Origin: UMGS1002 sp964463325 | GTDB lineage: Bacteria; Bacillota; Clostridia; Oscillospirales; CAG-272 | Direction of reading: 5' to 3' | Length of the DNA stretch: 27,080 nt | NCBI GenBank assembly: GCA_964463325.1 | Contig: CAYXBY010000019.1 | Location: 1-27,080, forward strand | Shown: positions 1 through 6,610 of the stretch, piece after piece | Layout of the letters: the number at the start of each line of letters is the position of its first letter | How positions within the stretch are numbered: the stretch's first letter is position 1 | The notes under the pieces: model-generated | Told to the model about the DNA's origin: nothing | Database searches by the model: none | Seen by the model: only the letters and a program-made list of their open reading frames with translations | Made by a program: the position numbers and the translations under genes

Positions 1-63
1 TATGAGCTTGCGTTTGCAGGGCGGAGCCCTGTATGAGCTTGCGTTTGCAGGGCAGCGCCCTGC
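1..63. repeat. Palindromic repeat copy A: two 31-bp tandem units
   Basis: A 31-bp unit beginning TATGAGCTTGCGTTTGCAGG is present at 1-31 and again at 32-62 with a few changes. Each unit carries a small hairpin: CAGGGC/GCCCTG at 17-31 and GCAGGGC/GCCCTGC at 47-63. The repeat lies directly downstream of the minus-strand surface-protein gene that ends at 76, so it could act as its terminator, although no strong T tract follows. The same unit occurs in the opposite orientation at 26941-27000, and part of it is seen at 13633-13645. The window begins inside the repeat, so its left end is not seen. Confidence 0.8.
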
Positions 64-75
64 ATGAAAGTCCCT

Positions 76-1056
76 TTATTTTTTCTTGCGGCAAATGACA
101 ACTGCTGCCGGCATCAGGCAGGCAATCAGTCCCAGCGCAACAACGGAGCCGCAGCCGCCCTTTTCGGTCGTACCGGCGGCGGTGGTGGTGTCAGCGGGAG
201 CGGGCGTAGTCACATCTGTGGTGGGCGCGGGCGTAGTAACGTCAGGAGCCTCGGTCGTAGTTTCGACGGGCGTTGTCTCGACGGGCGTTGTCTCGACGGG
301 AGCCTCGGTCGTAGTTTCGACGGGAGTTGTATCCTCGGTCATCTGAGGCATATCGTCAATGAGCAGATCAATGCCGGCATATACCGCGATGTTGTCTATC
401 TGAGCGCAGAGGCCGCTGCCGCGAGAGCAGAAGCCAAAGCCACCGTCATACCACAGGTCGCTGACCTGGTCGGTGTCCTTCCAGCCCTCACCCTTGGCAG
501 GATCAACATAGCGATTGCCGTTGACATAGACCTTTGTCACACCGTCGGCAACTTCGATCTTGATGCGGAAGGTGTCGGTGCCCATGGCGGACATTTTAGA
601 TTGTAGATCGGCGGTCTGGAAGTGGTTACGGTACTGACGCCCCCACTTGCCGTCGATTATCGTGCCGAGGTGCTCGGTGCCATTGACGTGCGAGGAGCCG
701 CAGTAGATGGCGTTTTTAGTGTCCTTGACGCCAAAGAGGAAGTAGAGCGTGTGTCCGGCGCTGCCGGGGTTGGCGCTGGAAATGACTTTCCAGTCGTAGA
801 CGACTGTGAACTTGTCAAGTCCGGTGACGGCAGGCCAGGGCAGCTGATAAAGCTTGTCGCCACTGAAGCTGAGCAGCTCCATTTTTCCGTTGGCTATGAC
901 GACGTCGTAGTTGTCGTTCGGGTCGGTGTAGTCATATTTGGGATCGGTAAAATCCTCGGAATAAATGACCTCACCGTCAGTGTAGGCTGCGGCCGGGATG
1001 ATGAAGGCTGCGCACAGCAGCGCCAGCACGGCCAGCGTGATACAAAGCTTTTTCAT
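76..1056 (-). CDS. Secreted surface protein with LamG-like domain, Thr/Pro linker and GGCGS C-terminal anchor
   Basis: The 326-residue product has a Sec signal peptide (residues 1 to about 24, KK followed by a hydrophobic core ending AAAYT). A beta-rich domain follows at about 27-230. Its openings IYSEDF and KVYVNG and its closing QIDNIAVYAG resemble concanavalin-A/LamG-like carbohydrate- or ligand-binding folds. Residues about 240-298 form a Thr/Pro/Glu linker made of PVETTTEAP-like repeats. The C-terminus is a Gly-Gly-Cys-Gly-Ser motif, a hydrophobic segment and a final RKKK, which is the layout of a C-terminal sorting or membrane-anchor signal. The start is fixed by an AGGAGG site about 8 bases upstream (near 1067-1072). 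It lies 72 bp after aspS on the same strand and could be co-transcribed with it. The gene at 3211-4194 shares its C-terminal cassette. The ligand is unknown, and the LamG assignment is by pattern only. Confidence 0.85.
   Translation of the reverse strand: MKKLCITLAVLALLCAAFIIPAAAYTDGEVIYSEDFTDPKYDYTDPNDNYDVVIANGKMELLSFSGDKLYQLPWPAVTGLDKFTVVYDWKVISSANPGSAGHTLYFLFGVKDTKNAIYCGSSHVNGTEHLGTIIDGKWGRQYRNHFQTADLQSKMSAMGTDTFRIKIEVADGVTKVYVNGNRYVDPAKGEGWKDTDQVSDLWYDGGFGFCSRGSGLCAQIDNIAVYAGIDLLIDDMPQMTEDTTPVETTTEAPVETTPVETTPVETTTEAPDVTTPAPTTDVTTPAPADTTTAAGTTEKGGCGSVVALGLIACLMPAAVVICRKKK
247..324 (-). repeat. Minisatellite encoding the Thr/Pro/Glu linker
   Basis: A 24-bp block beginning AGCCTCGGTCGTAGTTTCGA occurs at 247-270 and again at 301-324. 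Between them are two shorter units containing GTTGTCTCGACGGG. The array codes in frame for PVETT/EAP repeats in the linker of the surface protein, so loss or gain of units would change linker length without a frameshift. Variation itself is inference; only one allele is seen. Confidence 0.75.
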
Positions 1057-1128
1057 GTGATGATCCTCCTGTTTATTTATGGTTCACAAAAAATGTCGAT
1101 GTGAAATATGCCCGCGTGCCGGGAGGCG

Positions 1129-2418
1129 TTACGGTGTCAGGCGGTTGGGGCCACGGAACAGGAACTGCACCTCCTTGATGGAGAGGCCGAGGAACAGCAT
1201 GGTCAGGCGGTCAAGACCCAGACCGAAGCCGCCGTGCGGCGGGCAGCCGTAGCGGAAGAATTGCAGATAGAACTCGACGTCCTTGTCCAGTCCCTTTTCG
1301 GCGGCCTGCGCCTTGAGCACGTCATAGCGATGCTCGCGGACGGCGCCGGTGGTTATCTCGCAGCCGCGCCAGATGAGGTCGTAGCCCATGGGCACACCGC
1401 GCTCATCGCGCATGTGGTAGAAGGCACGCTCGGCGGCGGAATAGTCGGTGACGAACAAAAATTCACTGCCGTACTTTTCCATCGACAGCTTGGCGCAGAG
1501 GTGCTCGGCCTCGGTGGTGAGGTCGCCCTTGGCCTCGTCGGTGACGGTGTAGCCGTAGCGAGATTCAAGCTCGGCGTACAGCTCGCGCAGCGTTATGCGG
1601 GGGAAGGGAACAGTCGGAACTATGACGGGCTTGCCGAACAGGCGCTCGATGTCGGCGCCGTGGCGCTCTGCGACGCGGGCGAGAGTATATGCCAGCAGCT
1701 CCTCCTCCATGTGCATGACCTCCTCGCAGCTGGTGACATAGCTGAACTCGAGGTCGAAGCCGGTGAATTCGGTGGCGTGCTTGTTGGTGTAGGATTTTTC
1801 AGCGCGGAAGACGGGGCCGGACTCGAAAATGCGCTCAAGTCCCGAGGCCATGGCCATCTGCTTGTAGAACTGCGGCGACTGCGCAAGGTAAGCTTTAGTG
1901 TCAAAATACTTGACCTCGAATACCTCGGAGCCGGATTCACTTGCCGCACCGATGAGTTTGGGGGTGTGTATCTCGACGAAATTGCGCTCGAGCAAAAACT
2001 CGCGCATGGCGGCGGTCAGCGTGGTCTGAAGCTTGATCATAAGCTGGTTCTGCTCGCGGCGCAGGTCGATCCAGCGGAAATCCATTTTGGAATCTATCTC
2101 GGAATCGTCCTTGATGGGCAGCGCGTCGGCGATGGAGTAGACGTCCAGTGTGTCTGGCAGCATTTCGATGCCGCCCATTTTGACGTATTCGTTGGCGACG
2201 ACCTCGCCCTCAAAGGAGACGACGGAGTGAATGGTCAGCGTGTCGATCTTGGCAGCCAGCTCGGGCAGCTTTTCCTTTTCGACAGTGACCTGCAGCTTGC
2301 CGGTGATGTCCTTTATGACGAGAAACGCCATAGTGCGCTTGTTGCGCAGGTTCTCAACAAAGCCGGAGATGCGGCAGCGTGTGCCGGGCGTGACGTCCTT
2401 GATGTAGGTTCTTTCCAT
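1129..2418 (-). CDS. aspS: Aspartyl-tRNA synthetase, archaeal/clostridial type (likely aspartate--tRNA(Asn/Asp) ligase)
   Basis: The 429-residue class IIb synthetase charges tRNA with aspartate in the cytoplasm. An N-terminal OB-fold anticodon-binding domain (about 1-105) precedes the catalytic core. Motif 2 begins FRAEKSYTNKHATEFTGF and motif 3 is GFGLGLDRLTM at about 397, followed by the characteristic FRGPNRLTP end. The length and the absence of the roughly 100-residue GAD insertion of ordinary bacterial AspRS (about 590 residues) place it in the archaeal-like group found in many clostridia. Members of this group are often non-discriminating and make Asp-tRNA(Asn) for GatCAB. Discrimination cannot be read from this window. 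AsnRS is the alternative, but the TEFTGFDLEFS stretch fits AspRS better. It follows the phosphoribosyltransferase gene by 35 bp, so the two probably share a transcript. A GAAAGG sequence precedes the ATG. Confidence 0.93.
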   Translation of the reverse strand: MERTYIKDVTPGTRCRISGFVENLRNKRTMAFLVIKDITGKLQVTVEKEKLPELAAKIDTLTIHSVVSFEGEVVANEYVKMGGIEMLPDTLDVYSIADALPIKDDSEIDSKMDFRWIDLRREQNQLMIKLQTTLTAAMREFLLERNFVEIHTPKLIGAASESGSEVFEVKYFDTKAYLAQSPQFYKQMAMASGLERIFESGPVFRAEKSYTNKHATEFTGFDLEFSYVTSCEEVMHMEEELLAYTLARVAERHGADIERLFGKPVIVPTVPFPRITLRELYAELESRYGYTVTDEAKGDLTTEAEHLCAKLSMEKYGSEFLFVTDYSAAERAFYHMRDERGVPMGYDLIWRGCEITTGAVREHRYDVLKAQAAEKGLDKDVEFYLQFFRYGCPPHGGFGLGLDRLTMLFLGLSIKEVQFLFRGPNRLTP

Positions 2419-2453
2419 TGATATAATATGCCTTTCGTGTATTTTTGTCTGTG

Positions 2454-3011
2454 TCAGTCTATGGGGTTGCCGTCGTGATCAAACAGCGGCAGCGGCTGGA
2501 GATATGTGATATCGGGGCGGCCGATGGCGTCGCCCTCGGCGAGGATGGTCATGCGGCCGCAGACGATGCCGCCGGCCTCGTGCACCAGCTGCTCCATGGC
2601 GTGCAGCGATTCACCGGTCGAGATGACGTCGTCTACCAGCAATATGCGCTTGCCGCGCATCAGCTCGGCGTCGGCCGTGTCGAGGTAGAGATTCTGCTCG
2701 GCGGCGGTGGTGATGGAGCGGACATTGACCTTCATGACGCCGGTCATGTACAGCTTGGGCGCCTTGCGTGCCAGGAAATATTTCTGGTTGCCTGCCAGAC
2801 GCGCCATTTCATGCACCAGCGGGATGCCCTTGGCCTCGGCGGAGATGAGGTAATCGTACTCAGGTGCGCGATCGAGCAGCGCACGGGCGCAGGCGGTGGT
2901 GAGCTCGGGGTCGCCGAAAATGACGAACGCGCCGATGGACAGCTTATCGTTGAGCGGGCAGATGGGCAGCTGACGCTCCAGCCCTTCGATGTTTATTTTA
3001 TAGTATTTCAT
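2454..3011 (-). CDS. Purine-type phosphoribosyltransferase (adenine PRT-like)
   Basis: A type I phosphoribosyltransferase of 185 residues. The PRPP-binding loop reads ILLVDDVISTGES at about 123-135, and the upstream DYLISAEAKGIPL (about 53-65) with FLARKAPK matches the substrate and pyrophosphate loops of adenine/xanthine PRTs. It probably transfers PRPP to a purine base in salvage; the base itself cannot be told from sequence. The ATG at 3011 is chosen because AGGAAGG lies 3-9 bases upstream and a consensus promoter would start transcription near 3038. A longer reading from 3053 would begin upstream of that start and has no ribosome site. It heads a transcript with aspS, and possibly with the surface-protein gene ending at 76. 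Confidence 0.88.
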   Translation of the reverse strand: MKYYKINIEGLERQLPICPLNDKLSIGAFVIFGDPELTTACARALLDRAPEYDYLISAEAKGIPLVHEMARLAGNQKYFLARKAPKLYMTGVMKVNVRSITTAAEQNLYLDTADAELMRGKRILLVDDVISTGESLHAMEQLVHEAGGIVCGRMTILAEGDAIGRPDITYLQPLPLFDHDGNPID

Positions 3012-3044
3012 AGGCCTTCCTCTTTCAAACAGCTTTTCAATATA

Positions 3045-3072
3045 ATTATACACCTAAATGAAAAAAAGTCAA
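3045..3072 (-). promoter_or_regulatory. Sigma-A promoter of the phosphoribosyltransferase-aspS transcript
   Basis: On the minus strand, -35 TTGACT (3072-3067), a 16-base spacer and -10 TATAAT (3050-3045) place the transcript start near 3038. That is 27 bases before the chosen ATG at 3011. Confidence 0.8.
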
Positions 3073-3124
3073 TACACGTCGAAAATGTTTTTGGCGTTTT
3101 GAGTTAACAAGTGTTAAAAATGTG

Positions 3125-3153
3125 TTGACAAATAACATGCGATATTGTATAAT
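3125..3153 (+). promoter_or_regulatory. Consensus sigma-A promoter of the second surface-protein gene
   Basis: A perfect TTGACA (3125-3130), a 17-base spacer and a perfect TATAAT (3148-3153). The start would be near 3160, giving a leader of about 50 bases before the ATG at 3211. It is divergent from the promoter at 3045-3072. Confidence 0.9.
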
Positions 3154-3210
3154 CAAAGGTGGAAAAGGCCCGCGAGAGGGCAATATTAAAGAAAGGTTAG
3201 GTTCACATTA

Positions 3211-4194
3211 ATGAAAAAGCTATCCGCCATATGTCTGCTTTTCTGCCTGTTGGCAGCGCTGTCTGTCGCCTGCCTGCCCGCCTCGGCGGCGGACGATCTG
3301 TATTCGGCCGCAAATGACGGTGATCTGCTCTATTCCGTCAATTTCTATGGTGACGAGCGTTATTCGCCCGCCAAGACGCTTGGCAACCCCATAGTCGAGG
3401 TAGACCCGCTGGATCATGGCAAGGTCACCATTTCGACCGCCAACGACAAGACCAAAAACCGCTGGGGCGGTGAGATATCCGGCCTGCCGCTCAACGAGGG
3501 CACGGCCTATACCATGTACTACACCGTGACCCGTGAGTCCGATGACGGTGCGCTTGGCGTTTATGGCGACGATCATTATGGCGTTTATGGCTATTCCTAC
3601 AACCAGCGCTTCCTCGAGGATGCTGCCACGCTCAAGGGGCACAACACCATTACATACGCTGACGCCAACATAAAGCTGGACTCCAACCTCAAGACCAACG
3701 GCGGTGTTTATCCGTCCGTACAGGAATACGCGATTGAGTTTAACGGCCAGCGCTATACCATGAAGGTCTATATCAAGGACAGCACCGGCAATTGGGTGCT
3801 CATCGACGAGACCGCCGACACAGAGATCCTGATATTCTACACCGAAAACCTCGGCTTCTATATGTATGTCTACTGGGCAAACAAGGCTGTGACGGTCAGC
3901 GACGTCAATATCTACAAGGGCATGCTGCTCTCGGGCGAAAAGCTGACTCCTATCGTGACCACCGAGCCTCAGCAGACTACCCCCGCGCCTGTCACTACCC
4001 CGGAGCCCGAGCCGCAGGTAACAACTCCTGCCTCCACTACGCCCGAGCCCACCCCGGAGGTGACTACGCCCGCCCCCACTGCCGACACCACTACCGCCGG
4101 TACGACCGAAAAGGGCGGCTGCGGCTCCGCCGTCGCGCTCAGCCTCCTTGCCGCTCTCGTGCCCGCCGGCATGCTATTGCGTAGAAGAAAATAA
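3211..4194 (+). CDS. Secreted surface protein with beta-rich ectodomain, Thr/Pro linker and GGCGS C-terminal anchor
   Basis: The 327-residue product has a signal peptide (residues 1 to about 27, ending PASAAD). A beta-rich ectodomain at about 30-245 is rich in Tyr, Asn and Gly, and a closing segment VTVSDVNIYKGM resembles the last strand of LamG-like domains. The linker (about 250-297) is TTPAPVTTPEPEP-like. The C-terminus TTEKGGCGSAVAL, hydrophobic stretch and RRRK repeat the anchor of the protein at 76-1056. The ATG lies after AGAAAGG and about 50 bases downstream of a perfect sigma-A promoter. Repeat copy B begins 5 bases after the stop and probably ends the transcript. The ectodomains of the two proteins share architecture more than sequence. 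A role in binding glycans or other cells is inference. Confidence 0.85.
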   Translation: MKKLSAICLLFCLLAALSVACLPASAADDLYSAANDGDLLYSVNFYGDERYSPAKTLGNPIVEVDPLDHGKVTISTANDKTKNRWGGEISGLPLNEGTAYTMYYTVTRESDDGALGVYGDDHYGVYGYSYNQRFLEDAATLKGHNTITYADANIKLDSNLKTNGGVYPSVQEYAIEFNGQRYTMKVYIKDSTGNWVLIDETADTEILIFYTENLGFYMYVYWANKAVTVSDVNIYKGMLLSGEKLTPIVTTEPQQTTPAPVTTPEPEPQVTTPASTTPEPTPEVTTPAPTADTTTAGTTEKGGCGSAVALSLLAALVPAGMLLRRRK

Positions 4195-4199
4195 TTGTA

Positions 4200-4435
4200 T
4201 CCGGGGCTCTGCCCCGGAACCCCGGCAGGGGACTTTTGAAAAAGTCCCCTGCACCCCCAAAACTTTCAAACAATTAGGAAAAAAGTCATCCGGTTAAGGT
4301 TGAGAACGTCTAAAGCGTTCGTCACCTTAACCGGTTTTTTGGCGATTTTCCCGCGAAGCTGTTTGAAAGTTTTTGGAGGTTCCAAGGGACATTTTTTCAA
4401 AAAGGTCCCTTGGCGTTTGCAGGGCAGAGCCCTGC
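4200..4435. repeat. Nested palindromic repeat copy B
   Basis: Full-length copy. From left to right: hairpin CCGGGGC/GCCCCGG (4201-4217); stem GCAGGGGAC/GTCCCCTGC with a CTTTTGAAAAAG-type loop (4225-4252); conserved CCCCCAAAACTTTCAAAC; central hairpin (4290-4334) followed by six T; then GTTTGAAAGTTTTTGGAGG, an inverted partner of the left block; a stem CCAAGGGAC/GTCCCTTGG; and hairpin GCAGGGC/GCCCTGC (4419-4435). The whole is one imperfect palindrome about 236 bp long. It fills most of the gap between the surface-protein gene and the ECF sigma promoter. No coding potential is seen in it. Confidence 0.85.
4290..4340 (+). terminator. Rho-independent terminator-like hairpin at the centre of repeat copy B
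   Basis: The arms CCGGTTAAGGT and ACCTTAACCGG pair perfectly, and a second helix with CGTTC sits inside, separated by an internal loop. TTTTTT follows at 4335-4340. It lies about 100 bases after the stop of the surface-protein gene, so it is a plausible terminator for it. Similar hairpins are found in copies D and E. Confidence 0.65.
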
Positions 4436-4472
4436 ATATCCTCCAAAATTCGACACTTTTTGAATATGCTAC

Positions 4473-4501
4473 TTGACAATTTGTTATTTGTGATATATAA
4501 T
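4473..4501 (+). promoter_or_regulatory. Consensus sigma-A promoter of the ECF sigma operon
   Basis: TTGACA (4473-4478), a 17-base spacer and TATAAT (4496-4501). The start would be near 4508. Housekeeping transcription of an ECF operon means that control probably acts mainly through the anti-sigma protein. Confidence 0.88.
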
Positions 4502-4600
4502 GGTTGTTAGAATTTGGTGCGAGCTGGCTAAGCTCCGGTGTGCACTAAGGAAGCAGGCGAAAATGGGAACAAAAAACAGCGCCGACAAAGGGTACGGCGA

Positions 4601-5155
4601 ATGCTGATCCGGCGCATCAAGGTAGAGGGCGAGCCACGTCAAAGGGACAAATTCGAGCGTTTGTACGTCAAGTATCGATACAAGATGTACTACGTTACGC
4701 TGTCCATTCTGCATCATCAGCAGGACGCTGAGGATGCGGTGCACAATTCCTTTTTGGCGGTGGCCGGTGCCATGAGCAGGCTGGGCGACGTAGACTCAGC
4801 CGAGACGGCGGCATACATGTACCGTGTCGTTAAAAATGAAGCACTGAATATATACAATTACAACATGCGCCGCGTGGCATTTGAGCTGAGCATTGAAGAT
4901 GTAGCACGCGACAAGCCTGATGCGGTGTCCGACTGCGAGCTGGAGCAGCTTGCGAGGGCACTTGAGTTTGATGAGGTAGTGCGGTGTATTGAGAGCCTGC
5001 CGGAGCATTACCGCGCGGTGCTCGAGCTTCACTTTGGACACCAGTATACCGCGCCGCAGATAGCGCACATGCTGGGGCTAAAGCTCAGCACAGTCAAGCA
5101 GCGACTGGTGCGCGGCAAAAAAATGCTGTTATCTCGATTGGAGGGTGACAAATGA
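4601..5155 (+). CDS. ECF-type RNA polymerase sigma factor
   Basis: With the start at 4601 the protein has 184 residues, typical of group 4 (ECF) sigma factors. Region 2 begins KFERLYVKYRYKMYYVTLSI with the core-binding acidic stretch QQDAEDAVHNSF. Region 4 is IESLPEHYRAVLELHF then a helix-turn-helix APQIAHMLGLKLSTVKQRL. ATG 4601 is preceded by AAAGGG at 4588-4593. An in-frame GTG at 4538 would add 21 very basic residues, but it lacks a ribosome site and sits only about 30 bases from the predicted transcript start, so it is less likely though not excluded. The stop overlaps the next start (ATGA), which couples it to the membrane protein that probably holds it inactive. The inducing signal is unknown. 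Confidence 0.92.
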   Translation: MLIRRIKVEGEPRQRDKFERLYVKYRYKMYYVTLSILHHQQDAEDAVHNSFLAVAGAMSRLGDVDSAETAAYMYRVVKNEALNIYNYNMRRVAFELSIEDVARDKPDAVSDCELEQLARALEFDEVVRCIESLPEHYRAVLELHFGHQYTAPQIAHMLGLKLSTVKQRLVRGKKMLLSRLEGDK

Positions 5156-5886
5156 GACATTCAAGAAATAACACTAATATCGAGCTTCAACGCGCCTTTG
5201 TCGAGGCAGAGCGGCGCGAGAACCGGCGCATTCCCGACGATGCAGATATTGCATGGCAGCCCTCGAAGCGCTTTAACAATCGCATGAAGCGCATGATCCG
5301 TGCTCAAAGGCTGTGCGGCGCAGAGCTGTGGCACCTGGCGAGCCGATGCGCTGCCTGCCTCGTGGTGGTGGCGCTGGTGGTGGTTTGCGCGACTATTGGC
5401 ACCGATGCGGTGGGCGCGCCGAGGATAGAATACGAGTACCGGTGCGTCGAGGATGAGCAAATGGATTATATCTTCCCGGCGCATCAGGCTCCCGGCATAC
5501 CGACACGACTTGAAACTGTTTTTGAATTGTCGGCGGAGCTGATCCCCGAAGGCTATTGGCTGGAGGAGCAGGAGATCACCGACCACCACTATTATGTGAA
5601 ATATGTCAATGATGACGGCCAGGCCATCAGGCTGTGTCAATGCGTGACGACTTCATGTGCTTATTCATTAGCATTGTACAAAACCACGGTTACAGATGTG
5701 CTTGTCGCCGGATATCCCGCCAAGCTGGTGGTGGACGATCGCAAAAGCGATGTTACGTGGCTTAATGAGGATTATTTTTTCAGCCTTTGTTATACCGGAA
5801 ACGCCTGCGAGGGCGACCTTGATGCAGATGCGCTGCTGCAAATGGCAGATGCGCTGATGACACGAGGACATGCGGTCGAATATTAA
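5152..5886 (+). CDS. Membrane anti-sigma candidate with DUF4367-like C-terminal domain
   Basis: The 244-residue product has a charged cytoplasmic N-terminus (about 1-60), one membrane helix (about 63-84, rich in Val/Ala) and an outside domain. The end of that domain (VAGYPAKLVVDD, then TWLNEDYFFSLCYTG, then a final helix LLQMADALM) matches the DUF4367 pattern found in clostridial proteins encoded after ECF sigma genes. The start overlaps the sigma stop by 4 bases, with GGAGGGTGA just upstream. By position and layout it is probably the anti-sigma factor of the preceding gene. There is no zinc-type anti-sigma motif (HxxxCxxC). The outer domain carries several Cys residues, including CQCVTTSC, that could form disulfides. 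Confidence 0.8.
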   Translation: MRHSRNNTNIELQRAFVEAERRENRRIPDDADIAWQPSKRFNNRMKRMIRAQRLCGAELWHLASRCAACLVVVALVVVCATIGTDAVGAPRIEYEYRCVEDEQMDYIFPAHQAPGIPTRLETVFELSAELIPEGYWLEEQEITDHHYYVKYVNDDGQAIRLCQCVTTSCAYSLALYKTTVTDVLVAGYPAKLVVDDRKSDVTWLNEDYFFSLCYTGNACEGDLDADALLQMADALMTRGHAVEY

Positions 5887-5892
5887 AAAAAC

Positions 5893-5924
5893 GTAACCCT
5901 TTTGACGGACGGCGCATACATATA
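5893..5924 (+). promoter_or_regulatory. Possible ECF-type promoter before the small secreted protein gene
   Basis: GTAACCC at about 5893-5899 resembles the AAC-containing -35 elements of ECF promoters, and GCATACATA at 5914-5922 sits at about -10 spacing. A sigma-A reading (TTGACG 5902-5907 with an AT-rich -10 near 5926) is also possible. A perfect 12-bp palindrome AGTTATATAACT lies at 5924-5935. Position and sequence make it a candidate target of the sigma factor encoded upstream; this is inference. Confidence 0.4.
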
Positions 5925-5987
5925 GTTATATAACTCGTTGAAACGACAGCGAGATCAATAAAATATTATCATTTGGAGGCTGCTATT

Positions 5988-6437
5988 ATGAAAACACGTC
6001 GTATTGTTACCCTTTTGCTGGTGGTGCTGACCTTGATCAGCGCACTCGGCATGCCGATCCTGGCCGCAGATGCGGTCGCCGCTGGCGATTATGGCATCGC
6101 GCCCGTGGCACTCAATTATTTGAGCGCACGGCCTGAGTTTGATATCACAGACGGAACCGCACGGCTCAATTCGCATTTTGAAGGTATTGAGGGCGTAACC
6201 ACATGCGTGACAGTTGAGTCCAAGCTGCAAAGAAAGACAATATTCGGCTGGCGCGATGTTGACAACGGTCAGCCTGATGACACATGGGTCGATTATTATT
6301 ACATACCCAGTGGCTGCTCGCGTCATACGCTGGCGCTGTCCAAGGAGGGCTCGTATCGCGCACTCATTACCTACACCTTCAGCGGCACGGCCGGGGCGGA
6401 TGAATCTACATCATATACAATGTATGCGGATTATTGA
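5988..6437 (+). CDS. Small secreted protein of unknown function (DUF6147-like pattern)
   Basis: The 149-residue product has a signal peptide (residues 1 to about 27, ending ILAAD). The mature part is a single small beta-rich domain: a Cys-containing strand TTCVTVESKLQRKT, then GWRDVDN, then SRHTLALSKEGSYRALITYT. This layout is like small clostridial exported proteins annotated as DUF6147, whose function is not known; the match is from memory of the pattern and is moderate. The ATG at 5988 follows GGAGG at 5975-5979. A TTG further upstream would overlap that site and is rejected. It lies 101 bp after the anti-sigma gene behind a possible ECF promoter, so it may be an output of that sigma system. 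No cell-wall anchor is seen, so the product is probably released. Confidence 0.78.
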   Translation: MKTRRIVTLLLVVLTLISALGMPILAADAVAAGDYGIAPVALNYLSARPEFDITDGTARLNSHFEGIEGVTTCVTVESKLQRKTIFGWRDVDNGQPDDTWVDYYYIPSGCSRHTLALSKEGSYRALITYTFSGTAGADESTSYTMYADY

Positions 6438-6549
6438 TTCGGGCGAAAATTGAGCCCGGCAGGCGGTGAGCGGCGCTGTAAGCTGACTTATTTGTGTAAA
6501 AATACAACATATGCGCCGTACCTGAAACGAAATTTATCGAAAATGGTTA

Positions 6550-6579
6550 TTGACATTGATGGCCAATATGTGATAAAAT
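6550..6579 (+). promoter_or_regulatory. Sigma-A promoter of the small membrane-protein gene
   Basis: TTGACA (6550-6555), an 18-base spacer and TAAAAT (6574-6579). The start would be near 6586, leaving a short leader with AAGGAG before the ATG at 6611. The rest of the region 6438-6549 shows only a weak CGGGC/GCCCG hairpin near 6440-6460. Confidence 0.75.
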
Positions 6580-6610
6580 CTTCACATCAAATTCACAGAA
6601 GGAGAAAGTC

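Noticed and set aside
1108..2421. A 437-codon plus-strand frame over aspS
   Set aside because: The minus strand encodes a full AspRS with class II motifs. The plus frame has no family features and no ribosome site.
3012..3053. Upstream ATG for the phosphoribosyltransferase
   Set aside because: It lies upstream of the predicted transcript start near 3038 and lacks a ribosome site.
4200..4435. Insertion sequence with a transposase
   Set aside because: No open frame of useful length; only hairpins and inverted repeats are present.
4538..4600. GTG start giving a longer ECF sigma factor
   Set aside because: There is no ribosome site and the extension is very basic and unlike the family. ATG 4601 has AAAGGG. 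Kept as an alternative only.
6438..6549. tRNA or other structured RNA between the secreted and membrane-protein genes
   Set aside because: No cloverleaf, no GTTCRA-type arm and no strong stem beyond a 5-bp CGGGC/GCCCG hairpin.
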